This document shows positions 6,327 to 7,809 of a stretch of DNA of 7,809 nucleotides, one piece after another (the stretch's first letter is position 1; the number at the start of each line of letters is the position of its first letter). This DNA is from Nitrososphaeraceae archaeon (GTDB lineage Archaea; Thermoproteota; Nitrososphaeria; Nitrososphaerales; Nitrososphaeraceae): contig JAICHI010000049.1 in assembly GCA_025922735.1 (NCBI GenBank), positions 1 to 7,809 of the forward strand. The letters run 5' to 3'. The translations under genes were made by a program, and so were the position numbers. The notes under the pieces are model-generated. The model was not told the origin of the DNA. It searched no databases and saw nothing but the letters and a program-made list of their open reading frames with translations.

Positions 6327-6357
6327 GGAGCCTTTCTCTCAAGTTGTAACAGCAAAT

Positions 6358-6365
6358 CTAATATA
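6358..6365 (+). promoter_or_regulatory. Divergent promoter for the 45-residue membrane protein
   Basis: CTAATATA is centred about 30 bases before the ATG at 6392, the arrangement expected for a leaderless or nearly leaderless archaeal transcript. There is no Shine-Dalgarno in front of that ATG, which is consistent. Confidence 0.45.
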
Positions 6366-6391
6366 CTAAGACTTACAAACCCTTGAACAGC

Positions 6392-6529
6392 ATGATCCCG
6401 GGTTTCTTCGAATCCGTCATTGGACAGTCAATAGATCCAAGAGCATTTCCAGTATGGATACCCTTGGCTTTTGGGCTGGTCGTAGGACTAGCTTACGTAA
6501 TTGCTTCGGCCGCCAGGCGCAGCCGCTAA
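6392..6529 (+). CDS. 45-residue single-span membrane microprotein
   Basis: A short ORF, ATG 6392 to TAA 6527-6529, with all the marks of a real small membrane protein. A polar N-terminus (MIPGFFESVIGQSIDPRAFP) contains an amphipathic stretch. It is followed by one hydrophobic segment at residues 21-41 (VWIPLAFGLVVGLAYVIASA) and a basic tail (RRSR), so by the positive-inside rule the C-terminus would face the cytoplasm. It has its own TATA box 30 bases upstream and a hairpin plus T-tract immediately after its stop, making a self-contained transcription unit. Its GC-richer 3' end contrasts with the AT-rich surroundings. I do not recognise a family and propose no specific function; small subunits or regulators of membrane complexes often look like this. 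Confidence 0.6.
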   Translation: MIPGFFESVIGQSIDPRAFPVWIPLAFGLVVGLAYVIASAARRSR

Positions 6530-6554
6530 AAACGGCGCCTAACCCTTTCTTTTT
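6515..6554 (+). terminator. Hairpin plus T-tract after the microprotein gene
   Basis: AGGCGC (6515-6520) and GCGCCT (6535-6540) are perfect inverted repeats. An alternative stacked form pairs AGGC/GCCT and GCCG/CGGC with a three-base bulge. TTTCTTTTT follows at 6546-6554. The hairpin overlaps the last codons and the stop of the 45-residue ORF. Archaeal termination needs mainly the T-tract; the stem may add stability. Confidence 0.6.
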
Positions 6555-6779
6555 ATAAAACAGCTTAATAGTTAGCATTGACTATGACTTTCATAATGGG
6601 AATCTTGCCGAATAATCTTGCTTCCTAGAAATACTCTAAAAGCCACTGCACTATCACTGACTGGTTTATTTGTTATTACTCGAGAAGAAAATTGAAAAGA
6701 AGGTTTACCCCATAAAAAGCGTATAATTATCAAAGATCTTTTTCTGTTCATTTAATGTAGAAATTTTAGATATTAAATA
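6555..6779. other. AT-rich intergenic stretch without a gene
   Basis: No open frame longer than about 15 codons with a start signal is visible on the frames I read. It contains a short direct repeat (6601-6621), a palindrome AAAGATCTTT (6734-6743) and general A/T richness rising toward the promoter at 6781. I see nothing else. Confidence 0.5.
6601..6621. repeat. Short direct repeat AATCTTGC x2
   Basis: AATCTTGC occurs at 6601-6608 and again at 6614-6621, a 13-base offset. It could be a tandem binding site but may be chance. Confidence 0.25.
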
Positions 6780-6780
6780 G

Positions 6781-6795
6781 TTTTTAAATATATTA
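6781..6795 (+). promoter_or_regulatory. Strong TATA box for the structured RNA
   Basis: TTTTTAAATATATTA is among the best TATA matches in the window. About 25 bases downstream of its centre lies 6812-6814, exactly where the paired elements of the RNA candidate begin. No ORF starts there, which argues for a non-coding product or a long structured leader. Confidence 0.6.
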
Positions 6796-6812
6796 AGCCC
6801 TCTGCAATTAAT

Positions 6813-6902
6813 CCAGCTAACACGAAGTGGAGAGAGGAGAGAGTTATATGTGCATGCAGGTTTTAGCTGCCACTTCGTGAAGTCATCGAACGGTGTATTT
6901 TT
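6813..6902 (+). ncRNA. Candidate structured RNA with crossing stems (pseudoknot or switch)
   Basis: Two blocks of 17 bases face each other. CAGCTAA (6814-6820) is complementary to TTAGCTG (6863-6869), and CACGAAGTGG (6821-6830) is complementary to CCACTTCGTG (6870-6879). The order is a-b-a'-b', so the 7-bp and 10-bp pairings cross. The RNA must either form a pseudoknot with almost no connecting bases or choose between two hairpins. The 32-base connector is purine-rich at first (GGAGAGAGGAGAGAG, 6829-6843) and contains the self-complementary TGCATGCA (6851-6858). A strong TATA box predicts a start at the first paired base, and a T-tract (6898-6902) could end transcription, giving about 90 nt. 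It is not a tRNA, C/D-box RNA or any riboswitch class I recognise. It may instead be part of a 150-nt leader of the exported-protein gene at 6962. Confidence 0.55.
6898..6902 (+). terminator. T-tract closing the RNA candidate
   Basis: TTTTT (flanked TA...AT) follows a weak 4-bp hairpin (CATC 6884-6887 with GGTG 6892-6895, loop GAAC). It could be a constitutive terminator or an attenuator ahead of the gene at 6962. Confidence 0.35.
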
Positions 6903-6961
6903 ATAGAATCCTTAGTCCATAACCTTCTTTTACTTTAGAACCTCTCTTCTGTTCTAGCATT

Positions 6962-7809
6962 ATGATAATACCCTCATCCTCATGGGCTTCATCAATGACG
7001 CGCATAGGGCTAACTGCTATAACAGCAGCAATCGCTGTCATTCTTTTGACTGCCAATATCACGATAATTAACGCCCAACAACAAGAACAAGCGACCAGTC
7101 AAACGTCAGCAATTGAGGATGGGACAGCAGCAGGAGAAACAATGTTTCAAAGCACAACTGACAGCTTCCGAGTACATGTACCAGAAGGCTGGGCAATTCG
7201 GGATCTGAATAATACAGGCTCTGCATTGTTAGAAGAGACAAGACAAGGCTATGGAATATTAGCGCAACTCTGCCCAGAGGGAGAGCAACAGCAACAACAA
7301 CCAGGAGTAGCAACAGCATCTACCAATGCTAGCGGCAGCATCAGTGACAATACACTCAGTTGTGATCCATCCGAAAATGATGTCATACACATTGTTCGCT
7401 ATCCCGACTTAGACACTAGACTGTTATCTAATAATGTTACTTTCGACGACAACATGACAACTGACAATATTCTATCATACCACCTGCAAAAGCTTCAGGA
7501 AGTTGGTTACAGGAGCATCCAGCTTGTAAACAGTTCCGATACTACAATAAATGTTGCAAATCCACAGACAAACGAGACAATAGCAACAGTGCCAGCCAAG
7601 CTTGTAGAAATGACATACAGCACTAATTTTGCTCCAAATGAAATAAGAACAGGGTATTTCATTTCAACTGCTACAAATGCAACAACCCCTAACCCGGGAA
7701 CAACAAAGGGATATAGTGTCTTTTATGAAGGCAATTCTACTACTGCTAATACTACTACTGCTACAACAACAGCAGCAGAAATAACAACAGCAACTGCAGC
7801 AGCACCCAG
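6962..7809 (+). CDS. Exported Thr/Asn-rich surface protein, incomplete at right edge
   Basis: An open frame from ATG 6962 runs off the window after 282 codons. Residues 14-38 (TRIGLTAITAAIAVILLT... to NAQ) form a signal peptide or N-terminal anchor; cleavage after INA is plausible. ATG 6995 (M12) would give a more conventional signal sequence and is a real alternative start; neither has a Shine-Dalgarno. The mature part opens with a Q/T/S-rich linker. A folded-looking region then starts at FQSTTDSFRVHVPEGW (62-77) and continues to about 255, interrupted by a Q/A/S-rich insert (109-130) between C104 and C134, which could form a disulphide. The FxVxxPEGW start and the overall pattern suggest a PsbP-like domain, common in exported thaumarchaeal proteins, but this is a guess. 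Several N-X-S/T sequons (N83, N122, N158, N204, N239, N258) suggest surface glycosylation. The tail after 257 is almost purely T/A/N. Function unknown. Confidence 0.75.
   Translation, partial: MIIPSSSWASSMTRIGLTAITAAIAVILLTANITIINAQQQEQATSQTSAIEDGTAAGETMFQSTTDSFRVHVPEGWAIRDLNNTGSALLEETRQGYGILAQLCPEGEQQQQQPGVATASTNASGSISDNTLSCDPSENDVIHIVRYPDLDTRLLSNNVTFDDNMTTDNILSYHLQKLQEVGYRSIQLVNSSDTTINVANPQTNETIATVPAKLVEMTYSTNFAPNEIRTGYFISTATNATTPNPGTTKGYSVFYEGNSTTANTTTATTTAAEITTATAAAP
7738..7806 (+). repeat. ACN/GCN triplet-rich tract coding a Thr/Ala stretch
   Basis: ACT, ACA, GCA and GCT codons alternate almost without interruption and encode a Thr/Ala-rich low-complexity segment. This is typical of extended stalks on archaeal surface proteins and prone to length change by slippage. 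It continues to the window edge. Confidence 0.55.

Noticed and set aside
6813..6902. C/D-box or tRNA identity for the structured RNA candidate
   Set aside because: No proper C and D boxes on either strand and no cloverleaf or T-loop consensus; only a partial GATGA on the minus strand.
7068..7319. Antisense leucine/valine-rich frame opposite the exported protein
   Set aside because: The apparent hydrophobicity is the complement of CAA/ACA-rich sense codons; no start signals support it.
1..7809. CRISPR array, insertion sequence, rRNA or tRNA genes
   Set aside because: No regularly spaced repeats, no transposase-like ORF with terminal repeats and no rRNA or tRNA signature seen on either strand.

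Overview
This window looks like chromosome from an ammonia-oxidising-type archaeon of the Nitrososphaerota (Thaumarchaeota), probably a soil lineage. The evidence is mixed. Archaeal-type ribosomal proteins L44e and S27e are present. The guanylyltransferase is of the archaeal CobY type rather than bacterial CobU. Archaeal TATA boxes (TTTAAATATA-like) stand at the right distance before several genes. Translation signals of the AGGTGAT/GGAGG type occur only inside the operon, and the operon leader looks nearly leaderless. An exported Thr/Asn/Ala-rich protein closes the window. The genus-level placement is inference.

Layout. Positions 1-1562 are a loosely packed region: a hemerythrin-like HHE protein gene (233-868), a small orphan ORF (986-1240), and about 300 bases with no convincing gene. 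Positions 1563-5808 are a tightly packed five-gene operon for the late, nucleotide-loop part of cobalamin synthesis: CobD-like PLP enzyme, CobQ-like amidotransferase, CbiB, CobS and CobY. Adjacent genes overlap or abut, two start with TTG, and a TATA box lies about 30 nt before the first ATG. Read together, they amidate cobyric acid, supply and attach the aminopropanol arm, activate adenosylcobinamide phosphate with GTP, and join the lower ligand.

The operon converges, with a 12-bp overlap, on a minus-strand rpl44e-rps27e pair (6280 to 5797). Upstream of rpl44e lies a divergent promoter region, then a 45-residue single-span membrane protein (6392-6529) followed by a hairpin plus T-tract. The 430-base interval before the last gene holds what I consider the most interesting element. 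A strong TATA box is followed, at the predicted start site, by two crossing inverted repeats (7 bp and 10 bp, arranged a-b-a'-b') and then a T-tract. This has the layout of a roughly 90-nt autonomous structured RNA with a pseudoknot or a two-state switch. The window ends inside a secreted, low-complexity surface protein (6962-7809, open at the right edge).

The second point worth attention is that the CobQ homologue has an intact ATPase half but no glutamine amidotransferase domain. The next gene starts at the base after its stop codon, so no frameshifted remainder of that domain is hidden there.
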